64,000 nt of DNA from Stutzerimonas stutzeri (GTDB taxonomy: Bacteria > Pseudomonadota > Gammaproteobacteria > Pseudomonadales > Pseudomonadaceae), in the NCBI RefSeq assembly GCF_002890895.1, contig NZ_POUL01000005.1, positions 248,001 to 312,000 of the forward strand, read 5' to 3'. The notes below the pieces were generated by a model. It had not been told where the DNA came from, did not search any database, and worked only from the letters and a program-made list of their open reading frames with translations. The position numbers and the translations under genes are program-made. Of the stretch, positions 34,676 to 44,946 are shown in pieces. Every line of letters starts with the position of its first letter. The stretch's first letter is position 1.

Positions 34676-35794
34676 ATGGAGCAGGTCGATTGCGTGGTCA
34701 TCGGGGCCGGCGTGGTGGGGCTCGCAGTCGCGCGGGCGCTGGCCCTGGCCGGGCGCGAGGTGTTGATACTGGAAGCCGAAGCGGCCATCGGCACCGGCAC
34801 CAGCTCGCGTAACAGCGAAGTCATTCATGCCGGCATCTACTATCCGCAGGGTTCGCTGAAGGCAAGGCTGTGCGTGGCCGGTCGCGACGCGCTTTATGCC
34901 TTCTGCGAGAGCCACGGCGTTCCCTGCTGGCGCTGCGGCAAGCTGATCGTTGCCACCGATGATTCGCAGCTCGCGGGACTCGATGCGTTACAGGCGCACG
35001 CCTTGGCCAATGGCGTAGACGATCTGCAGCGGCTCAATGGCGCTGAGTTGAAAGCATTGGAGCCGCAGCTCAATGCCGTGGCTGGCCTGCTGTCGCCCAG
35101 CACCGGGATCGTCGACAGCCACGCCTTGATGCTGGCGCTGCAGGGTGATGCCGAAGCCGCGGGCGCGCTGCTGGCCTTGCTGGCACCAGTGGAGGCTGTC
35201 GAGGTGATGGATGACGGCTTGAAGCTGGACGTCGGCGGGGCTGAGCCGATGACCTTGCTCGCCAAGACGCTAATCAATTGCGCGGGCCATGCTGCCCCTG
35301 CGATTGCAGCGCGCACCAGAGGGTTGCCTGTCGACAAGGTGCCGCCGCGCTATTTCGCCAAGGGCAGCTATTTCAGTCTGGCGACTGCCACGCCGTTCCG
35401 CCATCTGGTCTATCCGATGCCCGAGCCCGGCGGCCTGGGCGTGCATCTCACGCTGGACCTCGGCGGGCAGGCGCGTTTCGGCCCTGATGTCGAGTGGGTC
35501 GACAGCCTCGATTACAGGATGGATGAAAGCCGCGCTGAGGGCTTCTACGCGGCGATCCGACGTTACTGGCCGGCATTGCCCGATGGTGCGCTGCAGCCGG
35601 CGTACACCGGCATTCGGCCGAAGATCAGCGGGCCCGGCGAGCCGGCAGCGGACTTCTGTATCGACGGGCCTGCCGAGCATGGCATTGCGGGGCTGGTGAA
35701 CCTGTTCGGCATCGAATCACCAGGACTGACGGCTGCCCTGGCGATTGCCGATGAGGTCTGCCGGCGCCTCGCTAAGGAAGCGCGGACCGGTTGA
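34676..35794 (+). CDS. FAD-dependent oxidoreductase, L-2-hydroxyglutarate oxidase type
   Basis: The product is 372 residues. The FAD-binding Rossmann motif is [20 protein letters not shown] with the following acidic [25 protein letters not shown], a stretch typical of the LhgO/L2HGDH group. [20 protein letters not shown] near the C-terminus also fits. LhgO oxidises L-2-hydroxyglutarate and passes electrons to the membrane quinone pool. GGGGAAAC lies ahead of the start. Its TGA is directly adjacent, with no base between, to the stop of the convergent NCS2 permease gene. The group also holds glycerol-3-phosphate-like oxidases, so the substrate is likely rather than certain. Confidence 0.8.
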   Translation: MEQVDCVVIGAGVVGLAVARALALAGREVLILEAEAAIGTGTSSRNSEVIHAGIYYPQGSLKARLCVAGRDALYAFCESHGVPCWRCGKLIVATDDSQLAGLDALQAHALANGVDDLQRLNGAELKALEPQLNAVAGLLSPSTGIVDSHALMLALQGDAEAAGALLALLAPVEAVEVMDDGLKLDVGGAEPMTLLAKTLINCAGHAAPAIAARTRGLPVDKVPPRYFAKGSYFSLATATPFRHLVYPMPEPGGLGVHLTLDLGGQARFGPDVEWVDSLDYRMDESRAEGFYAAIRRYWPALPDGALQPAYTGIRPKISGPGEPAADFCIDGPAEHGIAGLVNLFGIESPGLTAALAIADEVCRRLAKEARTG

Positions 35795-37186
35795 TCAGAC
35801 CGGATCCTGCTCCGCACTTGCTGGCGACTCGGGCAGGAACCAGTTCATCACCAGGGCGCAGATGCCGCCGGTGGCCACGCCGGATTCCAGCACGTTGCGC
35901 AGCGCTACCGGCAGGTTCGCGAGGAACTCCGGCACCTGAGAAAAGCCCAGGCCCAGCGCCAGCGATACGGAAATGATGAGCAACGCGCGACGGTCCAGCT
36001 TGATGCCCGCGAGGATATTGATGCCAGCGGCCGCCACCGCCCCGAACATCACCAGGGCGGCACCGCCCAGCACCGGCTCGGGCACCGCCTGCAGCACGCC
36101 GGCGACTGGCGGGAACAGTCCCAAAATCACCAGCATCACCGCGATCCACATGCCGACGTAACGGCTGGCGATGCCGGTGAGCTGGATGATGCCGTTGTTC
36201 TGCGCGAACACCGAGCTCGGGAAGGTGTTGAAAAAGCCCGCCAGCAACGAGTTGGCGCCGTTGACCAGCACGCCGCCCTTGATGCGCTGCATCCATAGCG
36301 GGCCTTCCACCGGCTGACGCGAAAGCTTGCTGGTGGCGGTGATGTCGCCGATGGCTTCAAGAGATGTGACCAGGTAGATCACCACCATCGGGATGAACAG
36401 GCTCCAGGAAAAGCCGAGGCCGAAGTGCAACGGCATTGGCACCTCGAACAGTTCGGCTTCGCGCATGCCGGTGAAGTCCAGTCGACCCAGGTAGGCTGCC
36501 AACGCATAGCCGATGGCCAGCGCGATGATGATCGCGCAGCTGCGCATCCACTGCATGGGCAGGCGGTTAAGCACGACGATGGCGGCCAGCACCACGCCGG
36601 AGAGCAGCAGGTTTTCGCGGCTGGCAAAGGTGCCGTCGCCCATGGCCGAGTAGCCGCCACCCATGCTGATCAGCCCGACCTTGATCAGCGTTAGCCCGAT
36701 CATCAGCACCACGATGCCGGTCACCAGCGGCGTGATCAGCCGCTTGATGAAAGGCAGCACGCGCGAGACGCCCATCTCAATGAACGAGCCGGCGATCACT
36801 ACGCCGAAGATCGCTGCCATTACGCCTTCGACCGGCGTGCCCTGATTGACCATCAGCACGCCGCCTGCGATCAGCGGGCCGACAAAGTTGAAACTGGTGC
36901 CCTGAACAATCAACAACCCGGCGCCCAGCGGGCCGAAGCGCTTGCACTGCAGAAAGGTGGCAATGCCGGAGATCACCAGCGACATGGAGACAATGATGTT
37001 GGTGTCGCGCGGCGATACGCCGATGGCCTGGCAGATCAGCAGGCCGGGCGTGACGATCGGCACGATGATCGCGAGCAGATGCTGCAGCGCGGCGAGAAAG
37101 GCAATCCATGGGCGTGGCCGGTCATCGAGGCCATAGAGTAGCGCTTCGTTCGTGTCGCTCGCGTTGAGCTGTTCGGGGGCGTTCAT
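35795..37186 (-). CDS. Nucleobase:cation symporter-2 (NCS2) family permease
   Basis: The product is 463 residues from the ATG at 37186 (AAGG at a spacing of 6; a further in-frame ATG at 37192 overlaps it). About 12-14 membrane segments are visible. QHLLAIIVPIVTPGLLICQAIG begins the core, TSLEAIGDITATSKLSRQPVEG holds the conserved acidic residue of the family, and FAQNNGIIQLTGIASR is the NCS2 signature (QNxGxxxxT). It imports uracil, xanthine or urate with protons; the choice is not evident. It is divergent from no close gene: 249 bases upstream lies the ilvD terminator. Confidence 0.9.
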   Translation of the reverse strand: MNAPEQLNASDTNEALLYGLDDRPRPWIAFLAALQHLLAIIVPIVTPGLLICQAIGVSPRDTNIIVSMSLVISGIATFLQCKRFGPLGAGLLIVQGTSFNFVGPLIAGGVLMVNQGTPVEGVMAAIFGVVIAGSFIEMGVSRVLPFIKRLITPLVTGIVVLMIGLTLIKVGLISMGGGYSAMGDGTFASRENLLLSGVVLAAIVVLNRLPMQWMRSCAIIIALAIGYALAAYLGRLDFTGMREAELFEVPMPLHFGLGFSWSLFIPMVVIYLVTSLEAIGDITATSKLSRQPVEGPLWMQRIKGGVLVNGANSLLAGFFNTFPSSVFAQNNGIIQLTGIASRYVGMWIAVMLVILGLFPPVAGVLQAVPEPVLGGAALVMFGAVAAAGINILAGIKLDRRALLIISVSLALGLGFSQVPEFLANLPVALRNVLESGVATGGICALVMNWFLPESPASAEQDPV

Positions 37187-37435
37187 GGGCATCCTTGCGG
37201 ATTGAAAAGGAGCGCGATTCTACTGAGCGCTGCCGGTCTCGCACAGGGCAAGCAGCCGGCAACCCGCACTGATCCACGTCGTGAGGTGGCCGCAGTCCAC
37301 TGCGACAGCACGGTAGAGGCACCCGTCGGGACGTTGGGTCACCGTGCATGCCGACTGGAGGCTGTAGGCGTGTGCCCGGCGGACCAGATGATGGCTCGAG
37401 CGTTGGAGCCTCGCTCGCTGTACAGCAGGCATAAA

Positions 37436-37461
37436 AAAGCCCGACACGATGGTCGGGCTTT
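37436..37461 (-). terminator. Rho-independent terminator of ilvD
   Basis: AAAGCCCGAC at 37436-37445 and GTCGGGCTTT at 37452-37461 pair over 10 bp with loop ACGATG. On the minus strand the stem is followed by a T run, 23 bases after the ilvD stop. Confidence 0.92.
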
Positions 37462-37484
37462 CATTGTTGCTGCAACGCAGACGA

Positions 37485-39323
37485 TCAGCCGTCCAGCATC
37501 GCCTTGTTGCGCACCGCGCCCTTGTCGGCGCTGGTGGCGAGCAGGGCGTAGGCCTTGAGCGCCGTGGTCACCTTGCGCGCGCGTGGCTGGGCCGGTTTCC
37601 AGCCTTGCTTGTCCTGCTCGATGCGGCGGTGGGACAGTTCTTCATCGCTGACCTGCAGCTGGATGCTGCGGTTGGGGATGTCGATCAGTACCTTGTCGCC
37701 GTCGCGCACCAGGCCAATGGCTCCGCCCGCAGCGGCTTCAGGCGAAGCGTGGCCGATGGACAGGCCCGAGGTGCCGCCAGAGAAGCGGCCATCGGTGAGC
37801 AGCGCGCAGTCCTTACCCAGCCCCTTGGATTTCAGGTACGAGGTCGGGTAGAGCATTTCCTGCATACCGGGGCCGCCTTTCGGACCTTCGTAGCGAATGA
37901 TGACGATGTCACCGGCCTTCACTTCGTCATTGAGGATGCCTTTAACAGCGCTGTCCTGGCTTTCGAAGATCTTCGCCGTGCCTTCGAACACATGGATGGA
38001 TTCGTCCACGCCGGCGGTCTTCACCACGCAACCGTCCAGAGCGATGTTGCCGTAAAGCACGGCGAGGCCGCCTTCCTGGGAATAGGCATGCTCGACGCTG
38101 CGGATGCAGCCGTTTTCGCGGTCATCATCCAGGCTGTCCCAACGGGTCGACTGGCTGAACGCCGTCTGCGTCGGGATACCAGCCGGGCCTGCCTTGAAAA
38201 AGGTGTGTACGGCTTCGTCCTGGGTCTGGGTGATGTCCCACTGGGCGATACCTTCAGCCATGGTGCGACTGTGTACGGTGGGCACGTCGGTGTGCAGCAG
38301 GCCGCCACGGGCCAGTTCGCCAAGGATGGAGAAAATGCCGCCGGCGCGATGCACGTCTTCCATGTGGTACTTCTGGATGTTCGGCGCGACCTTGCACAGC
38401 TGCGGCACCTTGCGCGACAGGGCATCGATGGCGCGCAGGTCGAAATCGACCTCGGCTTCCTGAGCCGCTGCCAGCAGATGCAGGATGGTGTTGGTCGAAC
38501 CGCCCATGGCGATGTCCAGGGTCATGGCGTTCTCGAAGGCGCGACGGCTGGCAATATTGCGCGGCAGAACCGACTCATCACCTTCACCGTAGTAGCGCTG
38601 GCACAGCTCGACGACGGTACGGCCGGCGCGCAGGAACAGCTGCTCGCGGTCGCTGTGGGTCGCCAGGGTCGAGCCGTTGCCGGGCAGGGCAAGGCCCAGG
38701 GCTTCGGCCAGGCAGTTCATCGAATTCGCGGTGAACATGCCGGAGCAGCTGCCGCAGGTAGGGCAGGCGCTGCGCTCGTATTCCGCGACCTTCTCGTCCG
38801 AGGCGGTTTCGTCGGCGGCGATGACCATGGCGTCGACCAGGTCCAGGCCGTGGCTGGCCAGCTTGGTCTTGCCGGCTTCCATCGGGCCGCCGGAGACGAA
38901 CACCACCGGAACGTTCAGGCGCAGCGCGGCCATCAGCATGCCGGGGGTGATCTTGTCGCAGTTGGAGATGCAGACGATGGCGTCGGCGCAATGCGCGTTG
39001 ACCATGTACTCCACCGAGTCGGCGATGATTTCGCGCGACGGCAGCGAATAGAGCATGCCGTCGTGGCCCATGGCGATGCCGTCGTCGACCGCGATGGTGT
39101 TGAATTCCTTGGCGACGCCGCCGTGCTTCTCGATCTCGCGGGCGACCAGCTGGCCCAGGTCCTTCAGATGCACGTGGCCTGGCACGAACTGGGTGAAGGA
39201 GTTGGCGATGGCGATGATCGGCTTCTTGAAGTCTTCGTCCTTCATGCCGGTGGCGCGCCACAGCGCGCGGGCACCAGCCATGTTGCGGCCGTGCGTGGAG
39301 GTTTTCGAGCGGTAATCGGGCAT
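37485..39323 (-). CDS. ilvD: Dihydroxy-acid dehydratase IlvD
   Basis: The enzyme dehydrates 2,3-dihydroxy acids to 2-oxo acids in valine, leucine and isoleucine synthesis. The product is 612 residues, the family norm. It opens [27 protein letters not shown]. Cluster cysteines are in [11 protein letters not shown] and [18 protein letters not shown], with another in the N-terminal third. [28 protein letters not shown] is the C-terminal signature. AGGA lies 6 bases before the ATG. A clean terminator follows. It is an isolated gene here with no other branched-chain gene nearby. Confidence 0.97.
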   Translation of the reverse strand: MPDYRSKTSTHGRNMAGARALWRATGMKDEDFKKPIIAIANSFTQFVPGHVHLKDLGQLVAREIEKHGGVAKEFNTIAVDDGIAMGHDGMLYSLPSREIIADSVEYMVNAHCADAIVCISNCDKITPGMLMAALRLNVPVVFVSGGPMEAGKTKLASHGLDLVDAMVIAADETASDEKVAEYERSACPTCGSCSGMFTANSMNCLAEALGLALPGNGSTLATHSDREQLFLRAGRTVVELCQRYYGEGDESVLPRNIASRRAFENAMTLDIAMGGSTNTILHLLAAAQEAEVDFDLRAIDALSRKVPQLCKVAPNIQKYHMEDVHRAGGIFSILGELARGGLLHTDVPTVHSRTMAEGIAQWDITQTQDEAVHTFFKAGPAGIPTQTAFSQSTRWDSLDDDRENGCIRSVEHAYSQEGGLAVLYGNIALDGCVVKTAGVDESIHVFEGTAKIFESQDSAVKGILNDEVKAGDIVIIRYEGPKGGPGMQEMLYPTSYLKSKGLGKDCALLTDGRFSGGTSGLSIGHASPEAAAGGAIGLVRDGDKVLIDIPNRSIQLQVSDEELSHRRIEQDKQGWKPAQPRARKVTTALKAYALLATSADKGAVRNKAMLDG

Positions 39324-39800
39324 GACGGTTCCTGCGGCTAATCAGCTGGTCGAGTGGTGCTAATGGTGAGCGTCGCCTGTGCCGCATGCAACGGCAGGTA
39401 GCCGTGCGTGCGCAGGGGCCGGATCGAGGCGGGGTATCGCTCGGGCGGCCTGGGCTCATGGCCCGCCGGGGGATAGCGGCGAGGAATGCGGGCGATTCTA
39501 CGCGCGTTACTGTCAGCGAGCCAAACGGCGCGATTACCGGCGCCCAACCAGGCTGAGCTGACCGCATCAACACTGGAGCTGATGACGCGTTATTCAGCCA
39601 GCGCCAAGCGAAGCCGTTCATCCGCTTAACCGGTGCCTGAGGTGGCGCAGTGAGTTTTGCTGGCTAGGGTTGGTTCGGGCTGACTGGCCACCCGTAGTTC
39701 AGGATTCGGGCGGGTGGCCTGGGCGGTGCCTTGCGTCGGCTCGGATTTCGAGCAGGCGCCAACGTAGCTTCAGATAAATAGAACAAGAAGAGGTATACAC
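39324..39800. other. 477-base non-coding region between ilvD and the secreted hydrolase
   Basis: No gene was found. One notable inverted repeat is GGCCACCCG (39686-39694) with CGGGTGGCC (39711-39719), a 9-bp stem over a 16-base loop. The region should hold the divergent promoters of ilvD and the hydrolase. GAAGAGG lies just before the hydrolase start. Confidence 0.6.
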
Positions 39801-40649
39801 ATGCTCGACATCAAACTCGGCGGTATTGCCGCTGCGCTAGCCCTGGCGTTTTGCGGGTCTGCCATTGCTGCTTCGCTGCCGGACACACCCGGAGCGCCGT
39901 TTCCGGGCGTGACCAGTTTCGACCGTTCCGGCCCCTACGCTACCACCAGTCGCAGCGAAGGCCCGAACTGCCGAGTCTATCGGCCCGCCACGCTGGGGCA
40001 GGGCGGCGTGCGGCATCCCGTGCTGCTGTGGGGCAACGGGACCGGAACGGGGCCATCCGCGTATTCGGGCCTGTTGTCGCATTGGGCCAGCCATGGCTTC
40101 GTCGTCGCCGCGGCAGAGACCTCCAACGCCGGAACCGGGCAGGACATGCTGGCCTGCCTCGATTATCTGGTGCAGGAGAGCAACCGCAGCTTCGGTACCT
40201 ACGCAGGCGTGCTCAATACTGGCCGCGTCGGGACTTCCGGTCACTCCCAGGGCGGCGGTGGTTCGATCATGGCCGGGCAGGATGATCGCGTGAGCGTGAC
40301 CGCGCCCATCCAGCCCTACACCATTGGCTTGGGGCACGACCCGGCGTCACAGCAGAACCAGAAAGGCCCGATGTTCCTGATGTCCGGCGGTGGCGACACC
40401 ATTGCCTTTCCCTATCTGAACGCGCAGCCGGTCTATACCCGGGCCAACGTGCCAGTGTTCTGGGGAGAGCGGCGTTATGTCACTCACTTCGAGCCGGTCG
40501 GTGATGGCGGGGCGTACCGCGGACCGTCGACAGCCTGGTTTCGCTATCACCTGATGGATGACGAAACGGCCCGCAGCACCTTCTATGGTCGCTTCTGCGG
40601 GTTGTGCACCAGTTACTTGTGGAGTGACCAGCGCAAGGGCATCGAGTAA
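39801..40649 (+). CDS. Secreted alpha/beta hydrolase, polyester hydrolase-like (PpelaLip type)
   Basis: The product is 282 residues with a signal peptide ending near Ala23-Ala24 (MLDIKLGGIAAALALAFCGS). The nucleophile motif is GHSQG with Ser149, followed by a glycine run GGGGS. Candidate triad partners are Asp199 in GGGDTIAFPY and His229 in THFEPVG, and WGNGTG near 77-82 forms the oxyanion region. Four cysteines (57, 119, 266, 269) could form disulfides. From memory it closely resembles PpelaLip, a polyester-hydrolysing lipase of Pseudomonas pelagia; I could not align them. It is a predicted exported esterase, acting on polyesters or lipids. A strong hairpin follows at 40658-40693. Confidence 0.8.
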   Translation: MLDIKLGGIAAALALAFCGSAIAASLPDTPGAPFPGVTSFDRSGPYATTSRSEGPNCRVYRPATLGQGGVRHPVLLWGNGTGTGPSAYSGLLSHWASHGFVVAAAETSNAGTGQDMLACLDYLVQESNRSFGTYAGVLNTGRVGTSGHSQGGGGSIMAGQDDRVSVTAPIQPYTIGLGHDPASQQNQKGPMFLMSGGGDTIAFPYLNAQPVYTRANVPVFWGERRYVTHFEPVGDGGAYRGPSTAWFRYHLMDDETARSTFYGRFCGLCTSYLWSDQRKGIE

Positions 40650-40657
40650 GCGTCCGT

Positions 40658-40693
40658 CGAAGCCCTCGTACGCGTCTCGGTGCGAGGGCTTCG
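40658..40693. terminator. Hairpin between the hydrolase and rlmI-like genes
   Basis: CGAAGCCCTCG at 40658-40668 pairs perfectly over 11 bp with CGAGGGCTTCG at 40683-40693. It lies between two convergent genes and may terminate either, though no long U run follows. Confidence 0.6.
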
Positions 40694-40711
40694 TCTGTCG
40701 TCAGACGCTGA

Positions 40712-41908
40712 TCAGCTGTTGGGCAGGATGCGGCAGGTGATGCTCTTGATGTAACGGGTTTCCGGGATCGCTGGATGAACCGGATGGTCCGGCCCCTGAC
40801 TGCCGCGTTCGAGCAGTTGGATATTGCGGTCCAGATGCCGCGCGCTGCCGAGCAGGATGTTCTGCAGGTTGTCTTCTTCCAAATGCATGGAGCAGCTGGC
40901 GCTGACCAGGATGCCGTCCTTGTTCAGCAGACGCATGGCGGCTTCGTTCAGGCGGCGGTACGCGGCTTCGCCATTCTTGATGTCCTTCTTGCGCTTGATG
41001 AACGCGGGCGGATCAGTGATGACCACATCGAAGCGCTCTTCGGCGTTCTTCAACTCCCGCATCGCTTCGAAGGCATCGCCCTCGACGCAGGTCATCTTCT
41101 CGGCCACGCCATTGAGCGCAGCATTGCGCTCGACACCATCGAGCGCGAACGCCGAGGCATCCACGCAAAATACTTCGCTGGCGCCGAAGGCCGCGGCCTG
41201 CACGCCCCAGCCGCCGATGTAGCTGAACAGATCGAGCACGCGCTTGCCTTTGACGTAAGGCGCCAGGCGCGCACGGTTCATGCGGTGGTCGTAGAACCAG
41301 CCGGTCTTCTGGCCTTGCAGCACCGGCGCTTCGAATTTCACGCCGTTTTCTTCCAGCGCCACCCATTCCGGGACCACGCCAAAGGCGGTGTCAACGTAGC
41401 GCTCAAGGCCTTCGGCGTCGCGGGCGCTGGAGTCGTTCTTCCACAGCACGCCGCGCGGCTTGAGCACCTGCACCAGCGCTTCGAGCACGGCGTCCTTGTT
41501 GCGCTCCATGGTGGCAGAAGCCAGTTGCACCACCAGATGATCGTGGAAGCGGTCCACCACCAGGCCGGGCAGCAGGTCAGAGTCGCCGTAGATCAGGCGG
41601 TAACAGGGCTGGTCGAACAGGCGATCTCGCAGCGAGAGGGCGACCTGGATGCGATGCACCAGCAGCGACTTGTCCAGGCTGTGCTTGAGGTCGCGGGACA
41701 GCAGGCGGGCGCAGATCAGGTTGTTCGGCGAGACGCCGACAATGCCCAGCGGCTTGCCCCCAGCCGCTTCGAGAATGGCCTGATCACCGGCAGCAAAACC
41801 GCTCAGCGGGGTGGCTGCGGTATCCACCTCGTTGCTGTAGACCCACAGATGGCCGGCGCGCAGGCGGCGGTCGGCATTGGCTTTGAGGCGCAGGCTGGGC
41901 AGGCTCAT
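40712..41908 (-). CDS. RlmI-like 23S rRNA (cytosine-5)-methyltransferase
   Basis: The product is 398 residues from the ATG at 41908 (GGAG 7 bases upstream); codons further upstream are not supported. An N-terminal PUA domain (LKANADRRLRAGHLWVYSNEVD) is followed by an S-adenosylmethionine-binding domain with VLDLFSYIGGWGVQAAAFGA and the catalytic-loop motif VITDPPAFIKRKKD, with Cys in SCSMHLEED. RlmI methylates C1962 of 23S rRNA; the fold and motifs agree, the exact position is inferred. It is a cytosolic enzyme, convergent with the hydrolase gene. Confidence 0.85.
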   Translation of the reverse strand: MSLPSLRLKANADRRLRAGHLWVYSNEVDTAATPLSGFAAGDQAILEAAGGKPLGIVGVSPNNLICARLLSRDLKHSLDKSLLVHRIQVALSLRDRLFDQPCYRLIYGDSDLLPGLVVDRFHDHLVVQLASATMERNKDAVLEALVQVLKPRGVLWKNDSSARDAEGLERYVDTAFGVVPEWVALEENGVKFEAPVLQGQKTGWFYDHRMNRARLAPYVKGKRVLDLFSYIGGWGVQAAAFGASEVFCVDASAFALDGVERNAALNGVAEKMTCVEGDAFEAMRELKNAEERFDVVITDPPAFIKRKKDIKNGEAAYRRLNEAAMRLLNKDGILVSASCSMHLEEDNLQNILLGSARHLDRNIQLLERGSQGPDHPVHPAIPETRYIKSITCRILPNS

Positions 41909-42096
41909 CGGGAGGCTCCGGGAAAAGGGCGCGATTATAGGCGAGCGGGCTGACAAAAGCGCTGGCAGGATGCAGAACGGGCAGCCGGTTGGCCCAACGC
42001 TGCTGCACGCGGTTGCTTCCAGCAGGTGGCTCTGATGAGGCATCGGTCAGGTCGCGTCGACCGGATTCGCGATGCCTCTGCGCGACGAGGCTGGCG

Positions 42097-42636
42097 TCAG
42101 TCGGCGAGGGCTTTGACCAGCGCTTCGCTGAACGCCGGGATATCGTCCGGCTTGCGGCTGCTGATCAGATGACCATCGACCACGACCTGCTCGTCGACCC
42201 ACTGAGCACCGGCGTTTTTGAGGTCGTCGGTCAGCGATGGCCAGCTGGTCATCTTCATGCCCTTGACCAGACCGGCCGAGGCCAATAGCCAGGCGCCATG
42301 GCAGATCACGGCGATGGTCTTGTTTGCTCGCGCCGCGTCGCGGACCAGCGCCTGAGCCATCTCGTCGGTGCGAATGGTGTCGGAATTTACCACGCCGCCA
42401 GGCAACAGCACGGCGTCATAGTCTTCCATGCGAATGCTGTCGAAGGTCTTGTCGACGTGAAACTTGGTGGCCGGTGTGGTGTGGTTCCAGCCGGTGACCT
42501 CGCCGTTCGATGACGAAACGATCTCAGCGGTCGCGCCGGCTTTTTCCAGCGCTTCCTTAGGGCCAGTCAGCTCGACCTGCTCGAAACCATCGGTTACCAG
42601 GATCGCTACGCGTTTGCCTTTCAGCGAATCGGCCAT
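42097..42636 (-). CDS. DJ-1/PfpI family protein (YhbO type)
   Basis: The product is 179 residues with a strong GAGGAGG ahead of the start. The nucleophile elbow is AVICHGAWLLASAG, with Cys and following His as in PfpI and YhbO, and Glu in VAILVTDGFEQVEL matches the conserved active-site Glu. Relatives act as proteases or as deglycases on glyoxal-modified cell components; the activity here is not shown. It is cytosolic and divergent from the HDOD gene. Confidence 0.9.
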   Translation of the reverse strand: MADSLKGKRVAILVTDGFEQVELTGPKEALEKAGATAEIVSSSNGEVTGWNHTTPATKFHVDKTFDSIRMEDYDAVLLPGGVVNSDTIRTDEMAQALVRDAARANKTIAVICHGAWLLASAGLVKGMKMTSWPSLTDDLKNAGAQWVDEQVVVDGHLISSRKPDDIPAFSEALVKALAD

Positions 42637-42753
42637 CTCGTTTCCTCCTCGTCGGATTGCAAAGTGATCTACTTGAATCCGACCATGAACTCGGCCAAAG
42701 TTCGCACTCTTTTCTTAGTGGCCTTGTGCTATTCGCAAGGCCTGGCCGCCTCC

Positions 42754-43617
42754 ATGTCCATCGAACTCACCGACGAACAGATCCGCAGCGTGCTGCAGGG
42801 GATCAGTGTTCCACCGCAGCCGCAGATCATGGTTGATCTGCAGATGGAACAGGTCATGCCTGATCCCGACCTGCGCGCGATTGCGCGGCTGATCAGCCAG
42901 GATCCGGGGTTGTCGGGCGCCTTGCTGAAAACCGTGAACTCGCCGTTTTTCGGCCTTGCCAACCGCATCGCTTCGATTCAGCAAGCCGTCAATTTGCTGG
43001 GTTGCCGTTCGGTGATCAATCTGATCAACGCGCAATCGATCCGCGGCGAGCTGACCGATGCCGCCATCGTCACGCTCAATCGTTTCTGGGATTCGGCGCA
43101 GGACGTGGCCAGCACCTGTCTGGCGCTGGCGAAGCGGATCGGTCTTCCGGCACCTGATGAGGCCTATACCCTCGGTCTGTTTCACAACTGCGGCATCCCG
43201 CTGATGCTGACCCGTTTCCCCGGCTATATGGCCGTGCTGGAAGAGGCTTACGCCAGCGTTGGTCCCGAGACGCGCATCACCGACATCGAGAATCGGGTGC
43301 TCAATACCAACCATGCCGTGGTGGGTTATTTCGTCGCGCGCTCCTGGAAGCTGCCGCAGCACCTGTGTGAAGCCATCGCCAATCACCACAACGCCATGGC
43401 CCTATTCCGCGACGAGTGGAGCGATCCGCAGATCAAGACGCTATTGGCGATCCTGAAGATGGCCGAGCACATCTGCGCCTGTCATCGCGTATTAGGTGAG
43501 CAGCCGCAAGACCATGAGTGGGATGCCGTGGCGCAGCTGGTGCTCGAATACGTCGGCCTGTCGGAATACGATTTTGAATGCCAGCGCGACATCATTCGCG
43601 AACTGGGCGTCGGCTGA
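42754..43617 (+). CDS. HDOD domain protein
   Basis: The product is 287 residues from the ATG at 42754, the usual short start MSIELTDEQIR; an in-frame ATG at 42685 would add a hydrophobic stretch that could also be used. The HDOD domain opens with ISVPPQPQIMVDLQMEQVMPDPDLRAIARLISQDPGLSGALLKTVNSPFFGL, written here only as its extent, about residues 15-65. The domain is related to HD phosphohydrolases but degraded, and such proteins act in signalling. A conserved IANHHNAM sits near residue 210. The neighbour mutM starts 59 bases later. The target is unknown. Confidence 0.85.
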   Translation: MSIELTDEQIRSVLQGISVPPQPQIMVDLQMEQVMPDPDLRAIARLISQDPGLSGALLKTVNSPFFGLANRIASIQQAVNLLGCRSVINLINAQSIRGELTDAAIVTLNRFWDSAQDVASTCLALAKRIGLPAPDEAYTLGLFHNCGIPLMLTRFPGYMAVLEEAYASVGPETRITDIENRVLNTNHAVVGYFVARSWKLPQHLCEAIANHHNAMALFRDEWSDPQIKTLLAILKMAEHICACHRVLGEQPQDHEWDAVAQLVLEYVGLSEYDFECQRDIIRELGVG

Positions 43618-43676
43618 CCCGGCTGCGCGTTAGCTGCTAAGGTCGCCATCCGGTCCACACTGCATATTTTTCTCTG

Positions 43677-44489
43677 ATGCCCGAACTCCCAGAAGTTGAA
43701 ACCACCCGCCGCGGTATCGCGCCGCACCTGGTCGGCCAGCGTGTCAGCCAGGTCGTCGTGCGCGAGCGGCGGCTACGCTGGCCGATTCCAGACGATCTCG
43801 ATGTGCGGCTGTCGGGCCAGCGCATTGAAGGCGTCGAGCGGCGCGCCAAATACCTGCTGATAAAAGCGGAAGTCGGCACCCTGATCGCACACCTGGGCAT
43901 GTCCGGCAGCCTGCGTCTGGTTCCGGCGGATCAGCCGGTCGGCAAGCACGAGCATGTCGACATCGTGCTGGAGTCCGGCATGGCGCTGCGCTACACGGAT
44001 CCACGGCGCTTCGGTGCGCTGCTCTGGAGCGATGATCCGCTGAGTCACGTGCTGCTCGCCAGCCTGGGGCCGGAACCGCTGAGTGATGCGTTCGATGGCG
44101 AGCGTCTGTACCAGATGTCGCGTGGACGCAGCATGGCGATCAAACCCTTCATCATGGATAACGCAGTGGTCGTTGGCGTCGGCAATATCTATGCGAGCGA
44201 GGCGTTGTTCGCTGCCGGAATCGATCCGCGGCGTGCCGCCGGCGCAGTGTCACGGGCGCGCTATATGAAGCTGGCCGTAGAGATCAAGCGCATCCTTGCC
44301 TACGCCATTGAACGTGGCGGCACCACGCTGCGTGATTTCGTCGGCGGCGACGGCAAACCGGGCTATTTTCAGCAGGAGCTCTTCGTTTACGGCCGGGGCG
44401 GGGAGTTTTGTAAGACCTGTGGCTCGACCTTGCGCGAAATTCGCCTCGGCCAGCGGGCCAGTGTTTATTGCGTACGCTGCCAGCGATGA
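43677..44489 (+). CDS. mutM: Formamidopyrimidine-DNA glycosylase
   Basis: The enzyme removes 8-oxoguanine and formamidopyrimidines and nicks the abasic site. The product is 270 residues. It opens [18 protein letters not shown], with catalytic Pro2 and Glu3, and Lys57-equivalent lies in [18 protein letters not shown] is the conserved core. The C-terminal zinc finger has CKTCG and CVRC pairs at about residues 245-268, [11 protein letters not shown]. All key features are intact. It starts 59 bases after the HDOD gene, on the same strand. Confidence 0.97.
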   Translation: MPELPEVETTRRGIAPHLVGQRVSQVVVRERRLRWPIPDDLDVRLSGQRIEGVERRAKYLLIKAEVGTLIAHLGMSGSLRLVPADQPVGKHEHVDIVLESGMALRYTDPRRFGALLWSDDPLSHVLLASLGPEPLSDAFDGERLYQMSRGRSMAIKPFIMDNAVVVGVGNIYASEALFAAGIDPRRAAGAVSRARYMKLAVEIKRILAYAIERGGTTLRDFVGGDGKPGYFQQELFVYGRGGEFCKTCGSTLREIRLGQRASVYCVRCQR

Positions 44490-44604
44490 TCTCGCCTGAG
44501 TGCGCAGGCGTTGACGTTGTTCACGATCAATAACCGACGGCCGCTGCTATAGTGGCCAACACCACAATTACCTGCCTCGTATCGCCCAGCTGAAGGACCA
44601 CACC

Positions 44605-44946
44605 ATGAATCTGTTTCGCTCCACTGCTGTTGTCTTGGCCCTGACCACAGGTCTGCTGACGATGCCCGTGCAGGCGCAATCGGTACAGCAGAACGCCAGC
44701 GGCGATCCGATGTACACCGTCGAAGCTCCCAAAGCCTTTTCCATCGTTGGCGATCTGTTGATTGCGCGCCCGTTGCTGATCGCAGCCACCGCCATTGGCG
44801 CAGGGCTGTTTGTGGTCAGCTTGCCGTTCAGCGCCATGGGCGGCGGCATCAAAGAGGCGGGTCATGCGCTGGTCGTCGAGCCAGGCGCTGCAGCCTTTGC
44901 TCGCTGCCTGGGCTGCACCCGCGTCGGCTACAACCGCCAGGACTGA
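44605..44946 (+). CDS. Small secreted protein with one hydrophobic segment, function unknown
   Basis: The product is 113 residues with a signal peptide of about 24 residues ([24 protein letters not shown]). A second hydrophobic stretch, about residues 55-78 ([20 protein letters not shown]), could be a membrane segment. The C-terminal end has a CLGC pair ([11 protein letters not shown]). I recall a gene of this size between mutM and fdx in pseudomonads, but no function is known to me. It lies 115 bases after mutM. Confidence 0.65.
   Translation: MNLFRSTAVVLALTTGLLTMPVQAQSVQQNASGDPMYTVEAPKAFSIVGDLLIARPLLIAATAIGAGLFVVSLPFSAMGGGIKEAGHALVVEPGAAAFARCLGCTRVGYNRQD

Noticed and set aside
37449-39341. 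A 630-codon plus-strand open frame over ilvD
   Set aside because: It is antisense to ilvD, which has intact conserved motifs, a ribosome site and a terminator.
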